32,584 nt of DNA from Vicinamibacteria bacterium (GCA_022820675.1 JAJEFC010000165.1:1-32584), one strand, 5' to 3'. Numbered from the stretch's first letter, positions 1 through 7,312 are shown. Translations and numbers: made by a program. Notes: generated from the letters alone by a model not told the origin.

Positions 1-2
1 CC

Positions 3-59
3 GCCCCGCCCCCCGCGGCGGACGGTCCGGCGCCGGCGGCGACTCCGGCCTCCGCCTGA
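3..59 (+). CDS. rpsB: C-terminal tail of ribosomal protein S2 (partial)
   Basis: An open frame enters from the left edge and stops at TGA 57-59. The visible residues are only an Ala/Pro-rich tail (APPPAADGPAP then AATPASA). The tail itself is not diagnostic. The assignment rests on position: rpsB lies directly before tsf-pyrH-frr in most bacteria, and S2 proteins of GC-rich bacteria often end in Ala/Pro-rich extensions. Another small ribosomal or hypothetical protein is possible. Confidence 0.5.
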   Translation, partial: APPPAADGPAPAATPASA

Positions 60-98
60 TCGTCCGCGGCCGGACTCCCGGGCGCCCGCCGCGGCCCC

Positions 99-293
99 GG
101 GAGTCTGCACCGGGGACCGGGCACGGACTCCTGCAAGGACGGTGACGGGAATCACCTTGCCGCGTGCGAAGCGCAGGAGTCGCCAAGACATGGGCTGAGT
201 CTGCGCGCAGGCGGCGACCTCATATCGATCACTGTCCTGCCGGGTCGGTCGGGCGCCAAGCGGAAACCGCAGGCGACGATTGGCGGACCGGGC
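99..293 (+). repeat. Dispersed P-Q repeat, copy 1 (split)
   Basis: This lies in the 494-bp rpsB-tsf gap. A degenerate palindrome (P) with arms GGAGTCTGCACC and ACGGACTCC is at about 99-133. The conserved tail (Q), recognisable by GGGCGCCAAGCGG, GGCGACGATTGG and CGGACCGGG, is at about 244-293. About 110 bp of unrelated sequence separates them. P-to-Q orientation is the same as transcription of the flanking genes. No credible gene was seen in the rest of the gap (294-553). Confidence 0.65.
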
Positions 294-553
294 CTCGCGC
301 CGCCGCATTCGCGACGGGCCGGCGCCGGCCGCCGGAGGCGTCGACACCCGGTACCGAACGACCCCCTTCACGCCGGGCAGACCAGGAACGCGCAGGAGGC
401 CCCCGAGAGAACAGGCACCCCCGCAACGGCGGGGACCGCGGGCGGGAGCCGCGCGGGCGCCGGGCGGGCGGGTACCGGCCGCCCGCCGCGGGACACCCGT
501 CCACCGCGCCGAACCGGCGCGCCCGGTTCACCATCGCGAGAGGTAGATTGAGA

Positions 554-1156
554 ATGGCTATTTCCGCCGCACAGGTCAAGGAGCTCCGGGACAAGACCGG
601 GGCCGGATTCATGGACTGCAAGGCCGCCCTCACCGAGGCCGGGGGCGACGTCGACAAGGCGATCACGATCCTGCGGACCCGCGGGCAGGCCCGCGCGGCC
701 AAGCGGTCGGGCCGCAGCACGAGCCAGGGCCTCGTCGGCAGCTACATCCACATGGGCGGGCAGGTCGGCGTGCTCGTGGAGGTGGGCTGCGAGTCCGACT
801 TCGTGGCCCGGACCGACGAGTTCCAGCAACTGACCCGCGAGGTCGCCATGCACATCGCGGCCGCGAGCCCGCTCTACGTCACCCGCGATCAGGTGCCGGG
901 CGAGGACGTGGAACGCGAGAAGGCGATCTTCCGCGCGCAGTTCGAGGGCTCGAACAAGCCGCCGCAGGTCATCGACAAGATCGTCGACGGCAAGATGAAC
1001 AGCTACTACCAGCAGGTGGTGCTGCTCGATCAGCCGTCCATCCGCGACCCCAAGACCTCGATCGGCGATCTGGTGACGGCGGCCATCGCCAAGATGGGCG
1101 AGAACATCAACGTCGTGCGGTTCGCCCGGTTCAAGATCGGAGAGGCCGCGGACTGA
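554..1156 (+). CDS. tsf: Elongation factor Ts
   Basis: EF-Ts is the guanine nucleotide exchange factor that recycles EF-Tu-GDP in the cytoplasm. The 200-residue product starts [19 protein letters not shown], the UBA-like N-terminal domain, with DCKAAL at residues 21-26. It carries the family signature CESDFVAR in the core domain, where the DF pair contacts EF-Tu, and ends INVVRFARF. It is short compared with about 280 residues in E. coli and closer to the compact Thermus type. The open frame extends upstream to 164, but that stretch is low-complexity and non-homologous, so the start is the ATG at 554, preceded by a purine-rich GAGAGGTAGA. It heads tsf-pyrH-frr; the pyrH start is 47 bp after its stop. 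Confidence 0.96.
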   Translation: MAISAAQVKELRDKTGAGFMDCKAALTEAGGDVDKAITILRTRGQARAAKRSGRSTSQGLVGSYIHMGGQVGVLVEVGCESDFVARTDEFQQLTREVAMHIAAASPLYVTRDQVPGEDVEREKAIFRAQFEGSNKPPQVIDKIVDGKMNSYYQQVVLLDQPSIRDPKTSIGDLVTAAIAKMGENINVVRFARFKIGEAAD

Positions 1157-1185
1157 CCCGCGGTCCGCCGCGGCCGCGGCTCGGC

Positions 1186-1191
1186 TATAAT
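1186..1191 (+). promoter_or_regulatory. -10-like box of pyrH (very short leader)
   Basis: A perfect TATAAT is at 1186-1191, only 12 nt before the pyrH ATG. No clear -35 is visible and there is no Shine-Dalgarno before the ATG. Transcription starting about 7 nt downstream would leave a leader of roughly 6 nt. Confidence 0.45.
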
Positions 1192-1203
1192 CCCCGTCAC
1201 TCG

Positions 1204-1920
1204 ATGGCTGCTCCCGCCTATCGGCGCGTCCTCCTCAAGCTGTCTGGCGAGGCGCTCCTCGGCGATCGTTCGTACGGCATCGACCCGCCCGTCGCCGACC
1301 AGATCGCCCTCGAGGTGGTGGACGTGCAACGGCTCGGGGTCGAGGTCGCCATCGTCATCGGCGGCGGCAACATCTTCCGGGGGCTCGCCGCGAGCGCCCG
1401 GGGCATGGACCGCACCACCGCCGACAACATGGGCATGCTTGCGACGGTGATGAACGCTCTCGCGCTCTCGGACGCCCTCGAGCGCCACGGCGCCGCCACC
1501 CGCGTGCTGACCGCGATAGAGATGCGCACCGTCGCCGAGCCGTTCATCCGGCGGCGCGCCATCCGGCACCTCGAGAAGGGTCGGGTGGTGCTGTTCGCGG
1601 CCGGCACCGGCAACCCGTACTTCACCACGGACACCGCGGCCGCGCTTCGGGCCATGGAGGTGCGGGCCGACGTCATCATGAAGGCCACGAAGGTGGACGG
1701 CGTCTTCACCGCCGATCCGGCCGTCGACCCCGACGCGACGCGGCTCGACTCGCTCTCGCACCACGAGGTGCTGGAACGGCGGCTGAACGTCATGGACACC
1801 ACGGCCATCTCGCTGTGCATGGACAACAAGCTGCCCATCGTGGTGTTCAACCTGAAGACCCCCGGCAACGTGCGGCGGGCGGTGCTGGGCGAGCCGGTCG
1901 GGTCCGTGGTCGGCACCTGA
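1204..1920 (+). CDS. pyrH: Uridylate kinase
   Basis: UMP kinase of the amino-acid-kinase fold phosphorylates UMP to UDP with ATP, in pyrimidine nucleotide synthesis. The 238-residue length is typical. Family landmarks in order are [11 protein letters not shown] (N-terminal nucleotide-binding lysine), [45 protein letters not shown], and [18 protein letters not shown]. The start is ATG 1204, directly after tsf and a TATAAT box, without a visible ribosome-binding site, so it may be translated from a leaderless or nearly leaderless mRNA as well as by read-through from tsf. frr follows 51 bp downstream. Confidence 0.97.
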   Translation: MAAPAYRRVLLKLSGEALLGDRSYGIDPPVADQIALEVVDVQRLGVEVAIVIGGGNIFRGLAASARGMDRTTADNMGMLATVMNALALSDALERHGAATRVLTAIEMRTVAEPFIRRRAIRHLEKGRVVLFAAGTGNPYFTTDTAAALRAMEVRADVIMKATKVDGVFTADPAVDPDATRLDSLSHHEVLERRLNVMDTTAISLCMDNKLPIVVFNLKTPGNVRRAVLGEPVGSVVGT

Positions 1921-1971
1921 ACCGCATCCGCCCCTGGCGCGGGTCGAAGCGCAGAAAGGACGAGGGTCGCG

Positions 1972-2541
1972 ATGAACGTCACCGACGGAAAGAGCGCCGT
2001 GGCCGAGGCCCGGGCCGGCATGGAGGGACAGGTCGCCCACGTGCAGCACGAGCTGGCCGGCGTGCGCACGGGTCGCGCGTCCATCGGCATCCTCGACTCG
2101 GTCCGGGTCGAGGCTTACGGAACGCAGATGCCCCTGAACCAGGTCGCCACCCTCTCGGTGCCGGAGCCCACCCTCATCGTCGTGCACCCCTTCGACCCCG
2201 GCCAGATAGGCGCCATCGAGCGCGCCATCCAGCGCGCCAACCTCGGGCTGAACCCCGCGAACGACGGCAAGATCGTCAGGCTGCCCATTCCCCCCCTGAA
2301 CGACGACCGGCGGAAGGAGCTCTCGCGCATCGTGCACGCCCTCGCCGAGGAGGGCCGCAACGGGGTGCGCGGCGTGCGCCGGCACGTCAACGACGCCCTG
2401 AAGAAGCTCCTCAAGAACCACGAGATCTCGGAGGACGACGAGCGGCGCGCCCTCGACGACGTGCAGAAGGTCACCGACGAGCACATCGCCGAGATCGACG
2501 AGCTGCTGAAGGCCAAGGACGCGGAGCTCCTCGACCGCTGA
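1972..2541 (+). CDS. frr: Ribosome recycling factor
   Basis: RRF, with EF-G, splits post-termination ribosomes. The 189-residue product has the usual length and landmarks: VRTGRAS near residue 31, the beta-rich hinge domain PLNQVATLSVPEP, then IPPLNDDRRKEL and a long C-terminal helix ending DELLKAKDAELLDR. A purine-rich AGAAAGGACGAGGG precedes ATG 1972. It is the last of the tsf-pyrH-frr block; the next gene starts 14 bp downstream and is probably co-transcribed. Confidence 0.97.
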   Translation: MNVTDGKSAVAEARAGMEGQVAHVQHELAGVRTGRASIGILDSVRVEAYGTQMPLNQVATLSVPEPTLIVVHPFDPGQIGAIERAIQRANLGLNPANDGKIVRLPIPPLNDDRRKELSRIVHALAEEGRNGVRGVRRHVNDALKKLLKNHEISEDDERRALDDVQKVTDEHIAEIDELLKAKDAELLDR

Positions 2542-2555
2542 CGGCGAGCGCGACG

Positions 2556-3731
2556 ATGGCGACCCGCTTCCACCTCGAGTGCTCCGTCTCCTGCGGCGCG
2601 GGGCCGTTCGACGCGGACCGCCGCCAGCACCTGTGCCGTTGCGGCCGCCCGCTGCTGGCGCGGTACGACTGGGACCGCATCGCGCCCACGTGGCCCCGCG
2701 AGTCCCTGCGCGACGCCGTCCCGTCGATGTGGCGGTACGCGCCGGCGCTCCCCCTCGCCGACGGCGACCGCCCCGTGACGCTGGGCGAGGGCTGGACCCC
2801 CCTCTTTCCGGCGCCCGCCCTCGGGGCCGACCTGGGCCTCGACCGGCTCCTCGTCAAGGACGAGGCGCTGAACCCCACCAACTCGTTCAAGGCGCGCGGC
2901 ATGTCCGCCGCCGTCACCCGGGCCCACGCCCTCGGGGCGGCCACCCTCTCGGTGCCGTCGGCCGGGAACGCGGCCTGCGCGCTGGCCGCCTACGCCGCCA
3001 ACGCGGGCATCGAGGCCCGCGTCTTCATGCCCCGCGACGTGAAGACGCCGTTCATCCGCGAGTGCCGCGTGCACGGGGCGGAGGTCACCCTGGTCGACGG
3101 CCTGATCACCGACGCCGGCCGCATCGCCGCCGACGAGGGGCGCCGCCACGGCTGGTACGACGTCTCGACGCTGAAGGAGCCGTACCGGGCCGAGGGCAAG
3201 AAGACCATGGGCTACGAGATCGCCGAGCAGCTCGGCTGGCGCTGGCCCGACTGGATCGTCTACCCCACCGGGGGCGGCACCGGCATCGTCGGCATATGGA
3301 AGGCGTGCGAGGAGCTCGAGCGGCTCGGCTGGGTGAAGGGCCCGCGCCCGCGGCTGGTGACGGTGCAGGCCGAGGGGTGCGCGCCGATGGTCCGCGCCTT
3401 CCACGCCGGGGCCGACACCGCCGATCCGTGGGAAGGAGCGGCGACGGTGGCCGACGGCCTGCGGGTCCCGGCCGCGGTGGGCGACATCCTCGTCCTTCGC
3501 GCCCTCCGCGAGAGCGGCGGGACCGCCGTCGCCGTGTCGGACCGCGACATGGTCGAGGGCATGCTCGACCTCGGACGGCGCGAGGGCATCGGCGCCGCGC
3601 CGGAAGGCGGGGCCACCCTCGCCGCCCTGCGGCAGCTCATCCGCGACGGCGTTGTCGCCAGGGACCAGGAGGTGGTCCTGCTCAACACCGGCGGCGCGCT
3701 GAAGTACCTGGACGTCGTCGAAGAGGGTTGA
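2556..3731 (+). CDS. Threonine-synthase-like PLP enzyme
   Basis: The product has 391 residues and a fold-type II PLP-enzyme layout. An N-terminal Cys-containing segment (HLECSVSCG, then LCRCGRP) looks like the small zinc-ribbon start of threonine synthases. LGEGWTPL follows, then the PLP-lysine motif ALNPTNSFKARGMS, a phosphate-binding SAGNAA loop, and TGGGTG. Threonine synthases usually have SFKDRG or SFKDLG at the lysine; SFKARG here, and a second, more canonical thrC at 4748, suggest a paralogue acting on a related O-phospho or beta-replacement substrate. Which reaction it catalyses cannot be decided from sequence alone. It follows frr by 14 bp, so it is probably expressed with the translation-factor genes. 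It is followed by a 205-bp gap holding only small hairpins. Confidence 0.85.
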   Translation: MATRFHLECSVSCGAGPFDADRRQHLCRCGRPLLARYDWDRIAPTWPRESLRDAVPSMWRYAPALPLADGDRPVTLGEGWTPLFPAPALGADLGLDRLLVKDEALNPTNSFKARGMSAAVTRAHALGAATLSVPSAGNAACALAAYAANAGIEARVFMPRDVKTPFIRECRVHGAEVTLVDGLITDAGRIAADEGRRHGWYDVSTLKEPYRAEGKKTMGYEIAEQLGWRWPDWIVYPTGGGTGIVGIWKACEELERLGWVKGPRPRLVTVQAEGCAPMVRAFHAGADTADPWEGAATVADGLRVPAAVGDILVLRALRESGGTAVAVSDRDMVEGMLDLGRREGIGAAPEGGATLAALRQLIRDGVVARDQEVVLLNTGGALKYLDVVEEG

Positions 3732-3901
3732 ACGCGCCCCGGGCGGACCCCGACGGCGCGTGGTGTCGAACCGGACGTGTGGGAGCGTATCGAGGGCCAG
3801 GCCGCGGCCGAAGGTCGGTGCGTGTGGGGCGTCGACCTGTGGACCACGGCGGCGCTCTCCGCGGTCTCAGCGTACTGGCCGGAGACCGGCCGGCAGCGCG
3901 G

Positions 3902-3934
3902 GTACTCCCCAGTCGAGTAGACTGGGGAGTGTAC
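3902..3934 (+). promoter_or_regulatory. Palindrome at the start of the two-gene islet (operator or hairpin)
   Basis: ACTCCCCAGT (3904-3913) and ACTGGGGAGT (3921-3930) form a perfect 10-bp inverted repeat, extended by GTAC on the outside, around a 7-nt loop CGAGTAG. It ends 2 nt before the ATG at 3937 and covers a -10-like TAGACT at 3918-3923. A DNA-binding repressor site, perhaps autoregulatory, or an mRNA hairpin masking initiation would both fit. A second small perfect hairpin, GGCCGG-AGA-CCGGCC, lies just upstream near 3885. Confidence 0.6.
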
Positions 3935-3936
3935 AC

Positions 3937-4212
3937 ATGCCGATCTACGTCGTGATCTCCCCGATTCCAAGCCTTGGGGCAACATCCCTCGAAGACGCGG
4001 TCTGCTCGCGCTTCCACGAGAACGATCGTCACCAAGTCCGGCCCGGTGTCTGGCTGGTTCGTAGCCCATGGGTGACGGTTGATCAAGTCCGCGACAGCCT
4101 CGACATCAAGGTTGGGGGCAACAGCGGGGTCGTCATCGCCGCCGGCCGCTACACTGGCGCCGCCGATCGAGCGCTGGCGAACAAGCTGCAGGTGTGGGAG
4201 GGCACGACATGA
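3937..4212 (+). CDS. Small uncharacterised protein of the islet (91 aa)
   Basis: The product has 91 residues, starting MPIYVVISPIPSLG, with a mid-segment RPGVWLVRSPWVTVDQVRD and an end rich in small residues followed by ANKLQVWEGTT. The alternation of a beta strand at the N-terminus, VWLV, a helix and GVVIAAG resembles the small ferredoxin-like proteins loosely called SinR/Cas2-like. This is only a fold impression. The start is fixed by the palindrome ending 2 nt before the ATG; the frame stays open further upstream but that part is non-homologous and Arg-rich. Third codon positions are visibly less GC-biased than in the flanking housekeeping genes, suggesting acquisition. Its TGA overlaps the ATG of the next gene by 4 bp (ATGA), so the two are translationally coupled. 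Function unknown. Confidence 0.7.
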   Translation: MPIYVVISPIPSLGATSLEDAVCSRFHENDRHQVRPGVWLVRSPWVTVDQVRDSLDIKVGGNSGVVIAAGRYTGAADRALANKLQVWEGTT

Positions 4213-4469
4213 CGCCCCCTGTCGTGGAGTTTCCGCAAGGCCAGAAGTCGGTGAGCGGTGGTGGTGGGTCCGGGGAGTTCGACCAGCGCTTGCGAGATGT
4301 GGAAGGCCACCTGCGCGAGCTACGGGAGGGGATGAAGCACGTCGCTCTCCGTGAAGATGTGCTCAAGCTCAAAATCTGGGTGCTCGGTGGTGTCATTGGC
4401 GGCATGATCGCCGCAGTGACCCTCGGAATCGCCATCGCGCGGCTGTTCATGATGGTGCCGGCGCAGTGA
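4209..4469 (+). CDS. Small coiled-coil, single-TM protein (86 aa)
   Basis: The product has 86 residues in three parts: a Gly/Ser-rich N-terminus (about 1-26), a charged amphipathic coiled-coil helix (about 27-55, with DQRLRDVEGHLRELREGMKH), then one transmembrane helix (about 57-80, IWVLGGVIGGMIAAVTLGIA). The coiled coil followed by one C-terminal membrane helix resembles phage XhlA-type proteins, but no family is certain. GGGAGG precedes the ATG, which overlaps the upstream stop (ATGA). The partner protein is presumably cytoplasmic and this one would place it at the membrane. That is inference. Confidence 0.7.
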   Translation: MTPPVVEFPQGQKSVSGGGGSGEFDQRLRDVEGHLRELREGMKHVALREDVLKLKIWVLGGVIGGMIAAVTLGIAIARLFMMVPAQ

Positions 4470-4470
4470 C

Positions 4471-4550
4471 ACCGGCGCGCACAAGCGGCAACAAGCAGCG
4501 TGCGCCGGCGGTCGGACGCACGGCGGGACAGTCCCACCTTCGCTTTTCGT
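4471..4550 (+). terminator. Terminator-like inverted repeats after the islet
   Basis: Two inverted repeats follow the stop at 4469. ACCGGCGCGCAC (4471-4482) can pair with GTGCGCCGGCGGT (4500-4512), with a 2-nt bulge. GGCGGGAC-A-GTCCCACC (4522-4538) is followed by TTCGCTTTTCGT, which is T-rich but not a clean U-tract. It may end transcription of the islet on +. Confidence 0.35.
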
Positions 4551-4586
4551 AAAATCCTTGAAAATCAGTGACTTGCAGGTAGAGTC

Positions 4587-4662
4587 TGGTGGACCGCATG
4601 GGATTCGAACCCACGACCTCCGCGTTGCGAACGCGGCGCTCTCCCGGCTGAGCTAGCGGCCC
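4587..4662 (-). tRNA. tRNA-Ala (anticodon CGC)
   Basis: On the - strand this is a 76-nt cloverleaf with 3' CCA encoded in the DNA. The acceptor arms GGGCCGC and GCGGTCC pair fully and contain G3-U70, the main identity element of tRNA-Ala. The anticodon stem CCGCG/CGCGG encloses the loop TTCGCAA, giving anticodon CGC (codon GCG). The T-arm carries GGTTCGAATCC. Discriminator base is A. The 3' end faces the small two-gene islet, a common arrangement where tRNA genes serve as integration sites, but no direct repeat of the tRNA end and no integrase are visible. Confidence 0.98.
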
Positions 4663-4678
4663 ATCGTCGGAATCAACA

Positions 4679-4707
4679 ACTTAACAGTGTTCGGCCGGGA
4701 TCTGCAA
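4679..4707 (-). promoter_or_regulatory. Candidate promoter of tRNA-Ala
   Basis: On the - strand, TTGCAG (4707-4702) and TTAAGT (4684-4679) are separated by 17 bp, placing a start site about 10 nt before the tRNA 5' end. The -35 is good; the -10 is weak. Confidence 0.4.
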
Positions 4708-4735
4708 GCCCTTAGTGCCCCCATCCCGTCTGCGG

Positions 4736-4741
4736 TATAAC
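4736..4741 (+). promoter_or_regulatory. -10-like box giving a leaderless thrC mRNA
   Basis: TATAAC at 4736-4741 ends 6 nt before the thrC ATG (4748). A start site at the usual distance would coincide with the A of the ATG. There is no Shine-Dalgarno. TTAGTG at 4712-4717 is a weak -35 candidate. Confidence 0.5.
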
Positions 4742-4747
4742 TGAGAA

Positions 4748-6088
4748 ATGGCGTATCGGGCGGTCTTTCGCTGCATCGCGGGGTGCTCCGGGGAGCATCC
4801 CGTCTGGGATCCGATCTACCGCTGCCCGTCGTGCGGCGATCTGCTCGAGGTCGCCCACGACGTCGAGCGGCTGAAGGACCGCTCGGCGGGGGCGTGGATG
4901 CGCCTCTTCGACGAGCGCTACAAGCGCACGACGTGGCCCTACGGATCGTCGGTCTGGGGCAAGAAGGAATGGGTGTGCCCCGACGTCCGGAACGACTCCG
5001 TCGTGTCCATGGACGAGGGCGGCACCAACCTGTTCTGGGCGGAGCGCTTCGGCCGCGAGCTCGGGATGGACGACCTGTGGGTGAAGCTGTGCGGCAACTC
5101 CCACACCGGCTCGTTCAAGGACCTCGGCATGACCGTGCTCGTGTCGGTGGTGCGGCAGATCATGGACCAGGGCGGCGACATCCGCGCCGTGGCCTGCGCG
5201 TCGACCGGCGACACGTCGGCGTCGCTGGCCGCCTACGCCGCGGCCGGCGGCATCCCCGCCATCGTCCTCCTGCCGCGCGGCAAGGTCTCGACCGCCCAGC
5301 TCCTGCAGCCCATCGCCAACGGGGCGCTGGTGCTCGCCCTCGACACCGACTTCGACGGCTGCATGGCGATCGTCCAGCGCCTCTCGCAGGACGAGGGCAT
5401 CTACCTCGCCAACTCGATGAACAGCCTGCGCCTCGAGGGTCAGAAGACGGTGGCCATCGAGATCGTGCAGCAGCTCGACTGGACCATCCCCGACGTCGTC
5501 ATCATTCCCGGCGGCAACCTCGGCAACGTCAGCGCGCTGGGGGCGGGATTCGACATGCTGGGGGACCTCGGCCTCATCAACCGGCAGCCGCAGATCGTCG
5601 TGGCCCAGGCCGAGGCCGCCAACCCCCTCTATCGCGCCTATCAGCGCGACTGGGAGTTCGAGCCGGTGGGCGCGAAGCCCACGCAGGCGTCGGCCATCCA
5701 GATCGGCAACCCGGTGTCGGTGCGCAAGGCGATACGGACGCTGCGGCGGCACCGCGGCATCGTCGAGCAGGCGTCGGAGGCGGAGCTCGCCGAGGCGGCG
5801 GCCCGGGCCGACCGCACCGGCATGTACAACTGCCCCCACACCGGGGTGGCGCTGGCCGCCCTCATCAAGCTGCGCGAGCGCGGGCAGATCGACGCCGGCG
5901 CCCGGGTGGTCGTGATCTCGACGGCCAGCGGCCTGAAGTTCACCGACTTCAAGCTCGGCTATCACGAGCGCCGGCTGCCCGACGTGCGCCCCACCTGGGC
6001 GAACGTCCCCGTCGAGCTGCCCGACGACTACGACGCGGTCCGCCGCGCCATCGACGAGCACTCGGCCGGCCGGGAGTCTGCGCCGTAG
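4748..6088 (+). CDS. thrC: Threonine synthase (plant-type)
   Basis: Converts O-phosphohomoserine to threonine with PLP, in the cytoplasm. The 446-residue product begins with a four-Cys zinc-ribbon-like segment (FRCIAGCSG and YRCPSCG, residues 8-36). The PLP-lysine motif is [18 protein letters not shown], the form typical of plant-type threonine synthases; ASTGDTSAS is the phosphate-binding loop, followed by PGGNLGN and a C-terminal [12 protein letters not shown]. This is the more canonical of the two threonine-synthase-like genes here. The start is ATG 4748, immediately after a -10-like box (probably leaderless). The last residues E-S-A-P and the TAG stop are supplied by a dispersed palindromic repeat (6073-6103), so the native C-terminus was probably altered by the repeat. 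Confidence 0.93.
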   Translation: MAYRAVFRCIAGCSGEHPVWDPIYRCPSCGDLLEVAHDVERLKDRSAGAWMRLFDERYKRTTWPYGSSVWGKKEWVCPDVRNDSVVSMDEGGTNLFWAERFGRELGMDDLWVKLCGNSHTGSFKDLGMTVLVSVVRQIMDQGGDIRAVACASTGDTSASLAAYAAAGGIPAIVLLPRGKVSTAQLLQPIANGALVLALDTDFDGCMAIVQRLSQDEGIYLANSMNSLRLEGQKTVAIEIVQQLDWTIPDVVIIPGGNLGNVSALGAGFDMLGDLGLINRQPQIVVAQAEAANPLYRAYQRDWEFEPVGAKPTQASAIQIGNPVSVRKAIRTLRRHRGIVEQASEAELAEAAARADRTGMYNCPHTGVALAALIKLRERGQIDAGARVVVISTASGLKFTDFKLGYHERRLPDVRPTWANVPVELPDDYDAVRRAIDEHSAGRESAP

Positions 6089-6103
6089 AACGGTGCAGGC
6101 TCC
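6073..6103 (+). repeat. P palindrome overlapping the thrC stop codon
   Basis: A 31-bp palindrome with arms GGAGTCTGCGCCG (6073-6085) and CGGTGCAGGCTCC (6091-6103) around TAGAA. The TAG in the loop is the thrC stop codon (6086-6088). The first bases of the usual following tail (GGCAGGGGTTG) are present, then homology breaks off. Confidence 0.85.
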
Positions 6104-6322
6104 AGGCAGGGGTTGCCGTGAAAAGTACACGGGGGTGAAGACACACCAACGCGTACGCGACGGGAGGTCGCAACGCGGAACGCGGGCTCATGCGCCTGCG
6201 GCGACGTTCGGCTGGTCAGGCTGCCCCCATTGTGGCCCCGACGCCGAACGGTGCCCGCAAGCGCGAACTGGCTACCGTACTCTCATGCTGGCGGGATGGC
6301 TGCGCGAAGCGTGGCCATGAGC
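6104..6322 (+). other. Non-coding spacer separating P from Q
   Basis: About 220 bp lies between the P palindrome after thrC and the next Q tail. No convincing gene is seen. It contains an 8-bp perfect inverted repeat (CGTTCGGC near 6207 and GCCGAACG near 6242). It may be an insertion that split one repeat copy, as at copy 1 (99-293), or simply the gap between two partial copies. Confidence 0.4.
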
Positions 6323-6369
6323 GTTTGGTTGGGCGCCAAGCGGAGCCGAAGGCGACGACTGGCGGGCCG
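6323..6369 (+). repeat. Q tail copy before fmdB
   Basis: Matches the Q consensus with GTTTGGTTGGGCGCCAAGC, then GGAGCCGAAGGCGACGACTGG and CGGGCCGG. P-to-Q direction is +, as the flanking genes. Confidence 0.7.
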
Positions 6370-6464
6370 GCGTCGCCGGTCCGATCCAGGCACCGCCCTC
6401 GGCCGGCCGAGGCCCGCGGAGCGGCCGGCGTTCGTGCTAAGATCGACGCAGGACGCTGGAGCGA

Positions 6465-6689
6465 ATGCCCATCTACGAGTACCGGTGCTCGCGGTGCCGG
6501 CAGGACTTCGAGTTGCTGGTCCGCGCGGGGGCGGCCCCGCCGTGCCCGGCCTGCGACACGCCGACGCTGGAGAAGCGCCTGTCGGCGTTCGCGGTGGGTC
6601 GCGCGGCCCCGGCTGCCGCGAGCTTCGCGCCCGGCGCCTGCGGCACCTGTGGCGACCCGCGGGGCGCCGGCGCCTGTTCGATGAACTGA
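6465..6689 (+). CDS. FmdB-type zinc-ribbon protein
   Basis: The product has 74 residues. It opens with the FmdB/CxxC-regulatory signature MPIYEYRCSRCRQDFE, with a second Cys pair CPAC near residue 28 that would close a zinc ribbon. The C-terminal half is Ala/Gly-rich with a further CGTCGD. Proteins of this family are small, cytoplasmic and of unclear function (putative regulators). GGAG lies 4 nt before ATG 6465, and a -10-like TAAGAT is at 6438-6443. Two tandem P-Q repeats follow the stop. Confidence 0.85.
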   Translation: MPIYEYRCSRCRQDFELLVRAGAAPPCPACDTPTLEKRLSAFAVGRAAPAAASFAPGACGTCGDPRGAGACSMN

Positions 6690-6710
6690 TTCCGGCGACG
6701 ATGCCGGTCA

Positions 6711-6868
6711 GGAGCCTGCGCGGCGGAACGGCGCGGTTCTCCTGCAGGGTTGGTTGGGGCGTCGCCGGCGACGATGGGCGGGCCGGGAGTCGGCGCGGTG
6801 GAACGGCGCGGACTCCGGCAGGGTTGGTTGGGCGCCCGGGGGCACCGCCGGCGACGATGGCCAGGCGG
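6711..6868 (+). repeat. Two tandem P-Q repeats
   Basis: Copy A: P 6711-6742, Q 6743-6784. Copy B: P 6786-6816, Q 6817-6868. Both P elements have complementary GGAG/CTCC outer arms around CGCGGNGGAACGGCGCGG. Both Q tails have CAGGGTTGGTTGGG, then CCGGCGACGATGG. They lie between fmdB and the rhodanese gene and follow transcription direction. Two adjacent full copies set the unit at about 75-80 bp. Confidence 0.85.
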
Positions 6869-6937
6869 GTCCGACGAAGCCACCGGGGTCATGTCGCGTC
6901 GGTCGTCGACCGATAGTATCGAGGAGCGTACAACAGC

Positions 6938-7312
6938 ATGTCCGTGCCGCGGATCACCAAGGAAGCCCTGAAGACCCGCCTCGAGGAGGACGCCGCCAAC
7001 GCGCCCGTCATCCTGGACGTCCGGCTCAAGTATCCGTACGAGCACAGCACCATGATCCTGCCCGGCGCGGTGCGCGTGGACCCGGACGCGGTGGACACGT
7101 CGGGCCTGTCCCCCGATCGCGACGTCGTCGCCTACGACTCCGATCCCGAGGAGCTGGTGAGCGCGCGCGTCGCGGCGGCCTTGATCCGCAAGGGATTCAG
7201 GGCGAGCGCGCTCGCGGGGGGGCTGCCGGACTGGATTACCGCCAAGTATCCCACCGACACGAAGGACGCGCCGAAGCAGGCGCCTCCCAAGGCCGGCAGC
7301 CTGAAGGGCTGA
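6938..7312 (+). CDS. Rhodanese-fold protein without the catalytic cysteine
   Basis: The product has 124 residues and a single rhodanese domain: PVILDVRLKYPYEHSTMILPGAVRV near the N-terminus and ALAGGLPDW near the C-terminus. In active rhodaneses the loop after the central strand holds the persulfide-forming Cys (typically YCxxP...). Here that loop reads AYDSDPEELVSARVA, with Asp at the Cys position, so sulfurtransferase activity is unlikely; a binding or regulatory role is inferred. The tail is Lys/Pro-rich. GAGGAG precedes ATG 6938, with a -10-like TAGTAT at 6914-6919. The next gene starts 32 bp after its stop. Confidence 0.85.
   Translation: MSVPRITKEALKTRLEEDAANAPVILDVRLKYPYEHSTMILPGAVRVDPDAVDTSGLSPDRDVVAYDSDPEELVSARVAAALIRKGFRASALAGGLPDWITAKYPTDTKDAPKQAPPKAGSLKG

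Noticed and set aside
164..553. N-terminal extension of the tsf frame upstream of 554.
   Set aside because: The extension is low-complexity, crosses the repeat Q and lacks similarity to EF-Ts, which starts at MAISAAQ.
3937..4469. Calling the islet a toxin-antitoxin pair.
   Set aside because: Neither protein has a recognised toxin or antitoxin motif; the size and coupling alone are not enough.
4470..4690. tRNA-Ala as attachment site of an integrated element carrying the two-gene islet.
   Set aside because: No integrase and no direct repeat of the tRNA 3' end on the other side of the islet were found; only the location is suggestive.
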